Virus record (IMG/VR): IMGVR_UViG_3300050821_003656
Coordinates: 1-36,371 of that record
Reading direction: 5' to 3' (one strand)
Length of the DNA: 36,371 nucleotides
Source of the DNA: a virus
The notes beneath the pieces were generated by a model, which was not told where the DNA came from, did not search any database, and saw nothing but the letters and a program-made list of their open reading frames with translations. Shown here in pieces: positions 30,006 to 36,371 of this stretch. The position numbers and the translations under genes were made by a program. Position 1 is the stretch's first letter. Each line of letters begins with the position of its first letter.

Positions 30006-30712
30006 GCTAGGTTACTCGGCGGAGGCTGTGAACCGGAAGTACCAGGAGCAAATGGACTTGAGGCGGCAGGAGCTAAAGGTGCGCCAACGAAGCGTTGAGC
30101 ACCGCTGAACTGGTAGTTACCGAGTTGCCTGCTAACTGACCTGAACGTTACTTGAACTGAAGCGGCATGAGGTAAGTATGTGTCTACATCAATCGGGTAC
30201 TCCCAAGTGATTGAGGCATCGCTCACTATAGCACGCATCTGAAGGAGTTGTCCAATCGATAGTATGACCGGCGGCGGCCCGTGTGATATGTTATTCGTAT
30301 CGATAATAGGATATTTAAGGGCATCGAGGAACTTAGCTGGCTGTATGACCTCAGTCTCAATGTAAATTGGTGCAGAGTCATGCTGCTCTTGCAGATCGGT
30401 TATACCTGCACTAATGTCACCTTGAACACGGAACTTGAAGTTAAAACTAACCTCTCGAGCTCCTGTGCTCATCCAAACCTGTAACGGTTCAGCTCTGCCA
30501 ATGATCTCTTGGCTGGCATAGCTTACTTGTGCTGATTCTGTGAACACTTGATCACTAGGTTCAAAGAATATAGCGGACAATACGCCGTTTGATGGATATG
30601 ACCCGTTTCCTAAACCAGACTTCCAATAATTCACGTATGGCCATAATGGATCTATCATTACTGTGAATAACTGACCGAGATTAGGTACTATAGCTCCAGG
30701 CATCGTAGACAT
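30002..30712 (-). CDS. Baseplate hub / tube-initiator candidate
   Basis: The 236-residue protein has MIDPLWPYVNYWKSG near the start, then EPSDQVFTESAQVSYASQEI and IGRAEPLQVWMSTGAREVSF, a pattern common to proteins encoded between tape measure and LysM in contractile phages. Such proteins cap or initiate the tube at the baseplate. The Pro/Ala/Ser-rich C-terminus is disordered. It starts one base after the tape measure stop. The role is inferred mainly from position. Confidence 0.65.
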   Translation of the reverse strand: MSTMPGAIVPNLGQLFTVMIDPLWPYVNYWKSGLGNGSYPSNGVLSAIFFEPSDQVFTESAQVSYASQEIIGRAEPLQVWMSTGAREVSFNFKFRVQGDISAGITDLQEQHDSAPIYIETEVIQPAKFLDALKYPIIDTNNISHGPPPVILSIGQLLQMRAIVSDASITWEYPIDVDTYLPHAASVQVTFRSVSRQLGNYQFSGAQRFVGAPLAPAASSPFAPGTSGSQPPPSNLA

Positions 30713-30713
30713 G

Positions 30714-33323
30714 TTAGGAGTCTCCAGCCGCTAGTGATTTGTTCAATGTGCTAGGAGACACCAACCCACCCTTACCTGTAGATATGGCAGCGTGAATATT
30801 GGTTAGTATCTTATTCTGTTTCTCCATATCCTGATGCGCGGTGTCATCCGCAATTGGAATATCTGGAGTGTTACGACCATAATTGTGTGCATAGTTCATA
30901 TGCGTCGGTGTTCCGTTGTGGAACGACCCACTGCTCATATGGTGTCCCGGGTGTGCACCCATGGATACTGCCATCTGAGCTTCGTGTATATGGTGCAACT
31001 GGTTGGACAACGCACTACCCTTCTGATGTGTATAGTCTACACCGTCTCCAACTCCTGACAGCATTTGGTATATACCGTATAGCCCATACAGTACTGCGGA
31101 TAGCCCAGCAACGGCAGCAATAACAGGGGCTAACCCTGCCGCCATAGTTGCGCCAAGTCCTTCCAGCGCCGGGATCACGGATTCTCCCAGGGCTGTCTTT
31201 GAAAATGTAGACCACAGTGTCTTTCCAGCCCATTTAGCAATAGTGCCCATCTTGGTCATGTTGTAGATGTTCTTAGCTAGGTACACAGCAGAGGCCGCCT
31301 GCATAAAGTTAAACTCATGGAAGAAATCAAGTATCGGCTGAGCTTTACTGTAACTCCAATTTACAATAAAATTCTGCATACGTTCAGTCCATGATTTACC
31401 CTTAGCTGCGTCTTCGTTTAGTTTTGCCCACGGATCAGCTATTTTATTCACACCGTCAGCTATATTGCCGAAGTCATTGACGATGTTGCCAGCTTCTCTA
31501 CCAAAGTTTATCATGTCACCGACGTTATCAAAGCCTAGGTGCATAGTCTCATTAATGGTATTGAGATTCGTGGTGTTCGTACCGAACGAACGTATCTTTG
31601 CACCAATAGCTTCAATTATACCTATGGTACCTTGCTTGGACTTCAGACGATTAAGGATCTCTGGACCCTGTATGCCGAGTAGGGAACTGATAGCCAGGCC
31701 CTCTGGAGAATTTATCCTATCTGCCGCCTTAGCGAGCATAGTGCTGATGTGATTATCAGTATCACCGAAGTTCTTCTCAGCTGCCTGTCCGAGAGCTGCC
31801 ATGTTTTGCAGGATGTCTCTCTTTTGATTGGGGTCCATGATGTTAGCGAATGCACCACCCATATTTCTACGGTTCTGTAGCGCACGCTCAGCTAGAGTCT
31901 CAGCCGAGTTTGGACCAGCTTCAGCAGTTTTGCTCAATCCCGCGAACATCCCTGCCGCACTTGCTTTATCCAAGTGCATGTTGTCAGCCATGATCCTGGT
32001 CAAGGAAGCAGCTGTGCCAAGATTGATACGCATAGCCTGAGTAGACAACGCAGTTAATCCGGCGAACTTCGATATGGTCTGCATGCGCATACCCGCATCG
32101 ATCATCTCATTGACGGTCTCACCCATGATAGTCGGGTTGAGAACCCCAGGACCGTTCTTCGCCATCTCAATCATGGTCGTACGCATCCCGTACAACTCCA
32201 TGCGCGACAGATGGAGAGTACGGTTTGCCTGATTCATGTTGTCGAAGAAGTTTTGAACTGGACTGTCGGTTCCGAGCGCATGCTGTAGGTGCTTGGCTCC
32301 GTCCTTAGCGTTTTTACGCCAGGTCTCCCACAGCTTGGCGAATGCTATGAATTTCGTATCAGTCTGAATACCCTTTAAGGTTTTCTGGACCTTTGTAAAT
32401 CCAACACTCAAAGCATTTACTACTTTACCGGTAACTGACATATTCCAGAGGAGCGCTTTGGAGTTCTTGACGCTCAAGGCGAGCATAGCCTGTGAAGTAC
32501 CGAGCCTAGCGCCTAGGGCATCCCTCTGACCTTGAGGGAGTTTGTCGTATGCGGCATTGAGGTTAGAGCTCGCGCGACCCGATAAACCCACCGCCTTCCT
32601 TAGAGCCCCTATGTTTGTCGCAGACCCTTGACTCGTTAGCTTGTCTATCGCGATGGATAAATTGTGGAGGTCCGACATGCCTCGGGACATACCCGTAGAC
32701 ATAGTCTTTTTCTTTGCAATCTTCCGGAGCATATCAGCCTCCGTGCTAGGCAAGACCATTTCATTCTTGCTCAGTAGCGCGAGGACATCATCGAACCCTT
32801 TTCGTGAGCCGCCCTTGACGTCTCCACCCTTTGAGAAACGCGGGACCTTCAGTGATCCAGCCATATCTGCCGGTTGCGTCTGGTTGAGGTAAGCGGTCTT
32901 TAGAGCCTGGCCATTGTCGAACCCCTTGGCCCGCTTATTAGGCAGTACCGGAGACATCCGAAATGTTGCTTTAGAGAGCGCACGCCCAACCGCTCGAGCT
33001 ATCGTATCGGAGAATGCTTTGCTGCCCTTTTGGCTAACTACTAAGTCTATAGTTTGCTTGAGAGGCTTGACATTACGCTTCATGGAAGCATAGGCACGAT
33101 TGTAGGCCTTGACGCTATCTTCAGGGAACTTGGCGAAGGACTTGGCTAACTGCGTCATTGCGGAAAAAGAGGAGTTAACGCTCTTCTCAGCCTTCGTGTT
33201 CAATACACTCAGCTTTTTAGTGAAGGTCTCATATGATTTTGCGGCTTTTGCAATCGTTCCCGACAGTTGGTCATCCAACTGAAGCATGAAGCCGATAGAA
33301 TCATTAGAAGCTGAAGCAGGCAC
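30714..33323 (-). CDS. Tail tape measure protein
   Basis: The 869-residue protein is long, helical and Ala/Lys-rich, directly upstream of the hub genes, as expected of the tape measure. A segment FSKGGDVKGGSRKGFDD followed by LLSKNEMVLPSTEADML is a typical tape-measure motif. A hydrophobic stretch near residues 728-754 (AAGLAPVIAAVAGLSAVLYG) may act in membrane passage. Residues about 770-815 are unusually His/Met/Asn/Gly-rich (MGAHPGHHMSSGSFHNG). Length would fix the tail at very roughly 130 nm if 0.15 nm per residue applies. ATG start with a 73-bp gap upstream. Confidence 0.92.
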   Translation of the reverse strand: MPASASNDSIGFMLQLDDQLSGTIAKAAKSYETFTKKLSVLNTKAEKSVNSSFSAMTQLAKSFAKFPEDSVKAYNRAYASMKRNVKPLKQTIDLVVSQKGSKAFSDTIARAVGRALSKATFRMSPVLPNKRAKGFDNGQALKTAYLNQTQPADMAGSLKVPRFSKGGDVKGGSRKGFDDVLALLSKNEMVLPSTEADMLRKIAKKKTMSTGMSRGMSDLHNLSIAIDKLTSQGSATNIGALRKAVGLSGRASSNLNAAYDKLPQGQRDALGARLGTSQAMLALSVKNSKALLWNMSVTGKVVNALSVGFTKVQKTLKGIQTDTKFIAFAKLWETWRKNAKDGAKHLQHALGTDSPVQNFFDNMNQANRTLHLSRMELYGMRTTMIEMAKNGPGVLNPTIMGETVNEMIDAGMRMQTISKFAGLTALSTQAMRINLGTAASLTRIMADNMHLDKASAAGMFAGLSKTAEAGPNSAETLAERALQNRRNMGGAFANIMDPNQKRDILQNMAALGQAAEKNFGDTDNHISTMLAKAADRINSPEGLAISSLLGIQGPEILNRLKSKQGTIGIIEAIGAKIRSFGTNTTNLNTINETMHLGFDNVGDMINFGREAGNIVNDFGNIADGVNKIADPWAKLNEDAAKGKSWTERMQNFIVNWSYSKAQPILDFFHEFNFMQAASAVYLAKNIYNMTKMGTIAKWAGKTLWSTFSKTALGESVIPALEGLGATMAAGLAPVIAAVAGLSAVLYGLYGIYQMLSGVGDGVDYTHQKGSALSNQLHHIHEAQMAVSMGAHPGHHMSSGSFHNGTPTHMNYAHNYGRNTPDIPIADDTAHQDMEKQNKILTNIHAAISTGKGGLVSPSTLNKSLAAGDS

Positions 33324-33396
33324 GATCCGTCACTCCTAGCGCAAAGCGAATGCTTGCGGCACCTTATATGGTCACTGAAATCAGCTTCTGGTCAAC

Positions 33397-35073
33397 CTAG
33401 TTGCCTCGCCTGCTGTTGTCTCTCAGACCTTGTATATTGCGATATACCCCCGGCCCTGGCGTTCCCAGCGTGGGCGGTGATATATAAGGAGGCGGTCCAG
33501 GTGGCAACTGACTGCCATAATTAAACCGGGGATCTGTGAGCACGAACGGTGCGCTTGTATAGATCGTTCCGCCTGTAGTTGCTTGGATATTGAACGTTAT
33601 CGAAAGTCCCTGCCATTCAGCACCAACGGGGAGGTCCCATAGGTCGGTCTGATTGTGATTCGACGCGAAGCTAACATTCGTACGTTCCGCGATACGCACC
33701 ACGATGTCGCCTGGTAACGTGATCTCCCACCAGGTATTAACTAATGATATAGTAGTAGGTCCAGCGTTCCCTACGTTGGTTACGTGGTACTGATTATCAA
33801 TAGTTACTGATTCTATAACAGGCGAAGGGTTTAAAGGTACTGGAGCGGGGGCTTGCCACGGAGCGTATTGCAGTCCGTTGACGATAGGCGCGGATCCGCC
33901 TGGTACGAGGAATGGACCAGCAAAGTTTGCGGCCCATGAAATGGGTAATGCTGTGATTCGCCCAATAGCTGGATAAAAGTCCGTGAACGCGCTTAGCGAT
34001 AGTCTAGCAGGAAGTGAATCACCACTAGGAATTGGTAATCCATTGCGAAAGAAGTATAATACTTTCGCGTCCATATCAACGGCTAGTCCAAACGTGTCTC
34101 CCGAAAGAGGCGCAGACGTGGATTCACTTGACAATAGACCTGAGGATGGAACTCCTCCAGCGTTTTCTACTTTTCCAGTGTTGCCAGCGCTTCCTCCATA
34201 AAAGTTTCCTGGACCCCATCCACCGGCCTCTCCTATAAATGTACCTGTATGTGAATTAGCAATGTTTGATGTGATGTCTGATCGTGCGCTACCAGATATA
34301 ATACCAACGTATCCCCAATATTGCACGCCTCCTGCGTCAGTTTCCTCTACTTCAAAATAATACTGTCCTGATGTTCTACCCTGCCATCCTATGACATTGA
34401 GCAAAAGAAGGGGATTTAACGGATCGTAATTTGTCGGCATGTCAGAAGCCAACATTTGACATGGATCAAATTGAGAAATTGAAGCCCAAGCGGAGTAGGT
34501 ACTCGGTGGAGTGAACGCGAATACCGCTGCGTCTCCGCCATTTATTGTGACATTCATTGTATCAGCGGTTGGAGTTAGGTCTCCTTGTGCTATACATGGA
34601 CAATTACCACCTGTGGGATTGCTTGTTGTAGTTGTATTTGTACATAAACCCTGACTGACGCCGTTCTTATAGAACGTCACCGTTTGAGCGTCATTATCAA
34701 CGGCCATGCCGATGACATCACCCGTTGTGTATGACGACCCGTATGTTTGAGCTCCTGTATTATCAACTAATAACTTACCATCAGTGCGGTATAGCCAACA
34801 GTTCGTTCCGCCTGGCGTAGAAGTAGGTCCGTTTCCTGTACGATACTCCTGTAACCCAACTGCCATCTTTCCAGATGTTCCTGGGCTTCCTATCGTGAAC
34901 TCACAATACTTTTTCCCACCGCGCTGTCCTAGATTAGAGAATGCCGTAGGATAGGCCACTGCGTTGTTAACTAGCGCAACAGTTCTTCCGTTGTTAGACA
35001 ACGTAGCTGAGCCATAGGTCGGACTAATAGCTGCAGCTACAATAGAATCAAACCCAAATGGAATAGCGCTCAT
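33397..35073 (-). CDS. Virion-associated protein with two SPRY/concanavalin-like domains
   Basis: The 558-residue protein has two similar SPRY-like lectin domains (about 20-195 and 205-395). Each carries the strand pattern KYCEFTI or QYYFEVEE, GMAVDNDAQTVTFYKNG or GLAVDMDAKVLYFFRNG. A beta domain follows at about 405-520 and then a Pro-rich tail (PPGPPPYISPPTLG). These folds bind sugars or proteins; here they may decorate the tail or bind cell-surface glycans. It sits between the gp26-like gene and the tape measure, an unusual place. It starts two bases after the end of the frameshift extension. Low GC in parts suggests acquisition. Confidence 0.78.
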   Translation of the reverse strand: MSAIPFGFDSIVAAAISPTYGSATLSNNGRTVALVNNAVAYPTAFSNLGQRGGKKYCEFTIGSPGTSGKMAVGLQEYRTGNGPTSTPGGTNCWLYRTDGKLLVDNTGAQTYGSSYTTGDVIGMAVDNDAQTVTFYKNGVSQGLCTNTTTTSNPTGGNCPCIAQGDLTPTADTMNVTINGGDAAVFAFTPPSTYSAWASISQFDPCQMLASDMPTNYDPLNPLLLLNVIGWQGRTSGQYYFEVEETDAGGVQYWGYVGIISGSARSDITSNIANSHTGTFIGEAGGWGPGNFYGGSAGNTGKVENAGGVPSSGLLSSESTSAPLSGDTFGLAVDMDAKVLYFFRNGLPIPSGDSLPARLSLSAFTDFYPAIGRITALPISWAANFAGPFLVPGGSAPIVNGLQYAPWQAPAPVPLNPSPVIESVTIDNQYHVTNVGNAGPTTISLVNTWWEITLPGDIVVRIAERTNVSFASNHNQTDLWDLPVGAEWQGLSITFNIQATTGGTIYTSAPFVLTDPRFNYGSQLPPGPPPYISPPTLGTPGPGVYRNIQGLRDNSRRGN

Positions 35074-35075
35074 GG

Positions 35076-35282
35076 TTACTTCTTACTCTTGCTCTTTGCT
35101 TTAGCTTCTGCCTCTTCCCGTGCGTCCTTCTCCGTCTGGAACTGCTTCATGAGCTGGTTCACACGGATATTGAGTTCTGCGTAGGTCATGGCTTTTACCC
35201 CGGCATCGGTGAAGCCGTTACCATGGTATATGAGGAAGAAGGATCGGTCAAAGTAATCCTCAGGCGCGTAAGGAGCTTGGCC
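35076..35282 (-). CDS. 68-residue +1-frame extension of the gp26-like protein (frameshift product)
   Basis: After the TTT TTT C site at 35283-35289 the +1 frame is open to the TAA at 35076-35078 and encodes GQAPYAPEDYFDRSFFLIYH followed by GNGFTDAGVKAMTYAELNIR and a Lys/Glu-rich tail. Between the upstream in-frame TGA and residue 32 of this stretch there is no ATG, GTG or TTG; the only ATG, at 35189, would give a 37-residue stub that loses the conserved-looking FFLIYHGNGF part. I recall similar FFLIYHG.GF...Y-type tails on or after gp26-like proteins of other phages, though I cannot check. The stop is 2 bases before the next ATG, consistent with coupled translation. Confidence 0.7.
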   Translation of the reverse strand, partial: GQAPYAPEDYFDRSFFLIYHGNGFTDAGVKAMTYAELNIRVNQLMKQFQTEKDAREEAEAKAKSKSKK

Positions 35283-36015
35283 GAAAAAACTCCAACGTGA
35301 ACGGGAGCTTCATCTCATTCCCGAACCCACACGCCGGGCACTCTGCATGGACATCGAGGTTGATCCCAGGCTCACGAGCACTGAGTTCGTTGTCGATGAC
35401 GATCGAATCCATGGCGCTGAGTTCACGGCAGAACTTCTCACGGATAACCATGTCACCGGCTGGCTGTCCGTCGATAGCTACTAAGAGACGGGCCTGACGA
35501 TGGAGATTGGAGGGATCGGAGGGATCGTTCGAAGCTGAACCCGAAATACGCTTTGTATACTTCATCATGGCTTCCTCGTCGGTGCCTCGCATGAAGCGCA
35601 GGGTTACTTCCTTGCCACACTTAGGGAGCTTGATGGTGAAAGGGTCCGAGGCGCCCTCTTCTACCGGCTTACGCTCGAGATCTTCGAGAACATCACACTC
35701 GTGCTTGACACTCTTCTTACACGCTTCACACGTATAGTTGAAGGCATACTTAGGTCCGTACGACAGGATGCGCACACCAAGGAGCACAGCCAGACGATCA
35801 GTAACCAGGAGGTCCTTATGCTTGAATCCATTTGGGAGTTCAGCAACGGTATCGATGATCTTATTAATGCGATCCTGGAGTTGCCCAGACGCAAAGAGGA
35901 CAGAGAGTTCGTACGCAGTCAGAGAGCGGAGGGTGATCACTCCGCCGGGAATCTTGGCGTCGTAGAACGCGCCCTGAGAAGGGAGGGTGAACTTATTATC
36001 TTCAACGCTGGCCAT
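35260..36015 (-). CDS. gp26-like baseplate assembly protein (T4_baseplate family)
   Basis: The 251-residue zero-frame product resembles T4 gp26-family baseplate proteins. It has GVITLRSLTAYELSVLF, a four-Cys zinc-like pair (CEACKKSVKHEC and CPACGFGNEMKLP), a segment LRFMRGTDEEAMMK and the terminal FTLEFFRP. I use ATG 36015 (MASVEDNK), preceded by GGAG five bases upstream; the frame extends 11 codons further but without a ribosome site. The gene ends with a probable +1 frameshift at TTT TTT CGG giving a 312-residue fusion. Upstream is a promoter TTGACC-N17-TATAAG. It starts the tail operon segment shown here. Confidence 0.85.
   Translation of the reverse strand: MASVEDNKFTLPSQGAFYDAKIPGGVITLRSLTAYELSVLFASGQLQDRINKIIDTVAELPNGFKHKDLLVTDRLAVLLGVRILSYGPKYAFNYTCEACKKSVKHECDVLEDLERKPVEEGASDPFTIKLPKCGKEVTLRFMRGTDEEAMMKYTKRISGSASNDPSDPSNLHRQARLLVAIDGQPAGDMVIREKFCRELSAMDSIVIDNELSAREPGINLDVHAECPACGFGNEMKLPFTLEFFRPSSLRA
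35281..35289 (-). other. Probable +1 programmed frameshift site (TTT TTT CGG)
   Basis: In the zero frame the codons are GAG TTT TTT CGG. A Phe-tRNA on TTT can slip +1 to TTC, its better codon, while the rare Arg codon CGG waits in the A site. The same target frame could be reached by -2 slippage. Confidence 0.65.
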
Positions 36016-36049
36016 AGTAACTCCGCTCGTAGAGCAAAGGTGAACCATC

Positions 36050-36078
36050 CTTATACCACACGGGAGCTAGCGGGTCAA
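36050..36078 (-). promoter_or_regulatory. Sigma70-like promoter for the gp26-like gene
   Basis: On the minus strand TTGACC (36073-36078) is 17 bases from TATAAG (36050-36055). The predicted start is near 36043, giving a 28-base leader with GGAG before the ATG at 36015. The -35 region lies in a small inverted repeat, CGGGT-TG-ACCCG. Confidence 0.65.
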
Positions 36079-36082
36079 CCCG

Positions 36083-36099
36083 GAGGACAGACTGTCCAC
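36083..36099 (+). repeat. Motif I copy A
   Basis: The plus strand reads GAGGACAGACTGTCCAC; the core is 36085-36097. It is noncoding and sits just upstream of the gp26-like promoter. Confidence 0.75.
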
Positions 36100-36102
36100 A
36101 CA

Positions 36103-36371
36103 TTATGCGTGGACTGCTCGGCCTAACGCATAGTGCGAAGCTATATCACCAGAAGTCAGCACTGCATTGTATATGGCGACGCAGGCGAGAGCGCCAAATA
36201 GTCCTGTAGACGCGAAACCAGGGCAACCAAGACGAATAGCGCCAATCGTAATGTTGATTGTTGTCAACGTCTGGGTTCCGATGAAAACACCGTCCAGATA
36301 GAGTTGTGTGTTTCCAGACGTATATGTCATGACTAAGTGATGCCACGACGAGGAATTTATGTCGTACTGAT
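36103..36371 (-). CDS. LamG/concanavalin-like domain protein, C-terminal fragment
   Basis: The frame is open from the right window edge to the TAA at 36103-36105, so the start lies outside. The visible 88 residues are the C-terminal half of a LamG/laminin-G-like jellyroll: SSSWHHLVMTYTSGNTQLYL, DGVFIGTQ, GAIRLGCPGF and LACVAIYNAVLTSGDIASHY. Such domains in phage tails usually bind surface sugars or decorate the virion. It precedes the gp26-like gene, and with the SPRY protein downstream two lectin-like folds flank it. The end is certain. Confidence 0.8.
   Translation of the reverse strand, partial: QYDINSSSWHHLVMTYTSGNTQLYLDGVFIGTQTLTTINITIGAIRLGCPGFASTGLFGALACVAIYNAVLTSGDIASHYALGRAVHA

Noticed and set aside
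33355-33398. TTGACC with TATAAG before the tape measure gene
   Set aside because: The boxes are 21 bases apart, too far for a normal sigma70 promoter.
36016-36048. Upstream ATG at 36048 for the gp26-like gene
   Set aside because: It falls at the predicted transcription start and lacks a ribosome site; GGAG precedes ATG 36015.
1-36371. Insertion sequences, integrase or attachment sites
   Set aside because: No transposase or integrase frame and no tRNA-end-like repeat was seen.

Overview
The window is part of a tailed double-stranded DNA phage with a contractile tail (myovirus). The evidence is a complete tape-measure-to-baseplate cassette (tape measure, LysM protein, hub, OB-fold/beta-helix spike, gp25, J, I, fibre) next to a T4-style recombination and replication cassette (RecA/UvsX, a UvsY-like protein, UvsW-like helicase, SSB, DnaB-type helicase, primase, family A polymerase, PIF1/Dda-like helicase, 5'-3' exonuclease, endonuclease VII). 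Almost every gene is on the minus strand, and most neighbours overlap by 4-8 bases or sit a few bases apart. A lipobox protein hints at a Gram-negative host, but nothing here names the host. Terminase, capsid, portal, sheath, tube and endolysin are not in the window.

Layout in transcription order (right to left). 36.4-35.1 kb: the end of a LamG-like protein, then a T4 gp26-like baseplate protein with a good sigma70-like promoter and what looks like a programmed +1 frameshift into a 68-residue extension. 35.1-33.4 kb: a protein with two SPRY/lectin-like domains. 33.3-30.7 kb: tape measure. 30.7-21.4 kb: baseplate genes in a P2/Mu/contractile-injection-system-like order. 22.7-19.6 kb: tail-end and fibre proteins, including a glycine-rich fibre tip. 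19.6-18.2 kb: two membrane proteins. 18.15-17.54 kb: a 611-bp noncoding region with the strongest promoter of the window (TTGACA-N17-TAAAAT), many GC-rich hairpins and clustered palindromes. 17.5-0 kb: replication, recombination and repair genes.

One credible plus-strand gene lies in the replication module (14727-14990), in the 338-bp gap between a UvsW-like helicase and a Cys-cluster protein.

The most unusual signals are: (1) a 17-bp palindromic element, RAGGACANNNTGTCCAC, in six near-perfect copies; (2) a second dispersed quasi-palindrome, GGTCACCTTGGTG(ACC), in about ten full or half copies, concentrated in intergenic gaps; (3) the gp26-like +1 frameshift site TTT TTT CGG with no usable start codon for the conserved-looking first part of the downstream frame; (4) a DNA polymerase fused to an Fe-S type uracil-DNA-glycosylase-like domain; (5) a shared four-cysteine N-terminal module in two otherwise unrelated replication-cluster proteins. 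All calls come from reading the sequence; no database search was possible.
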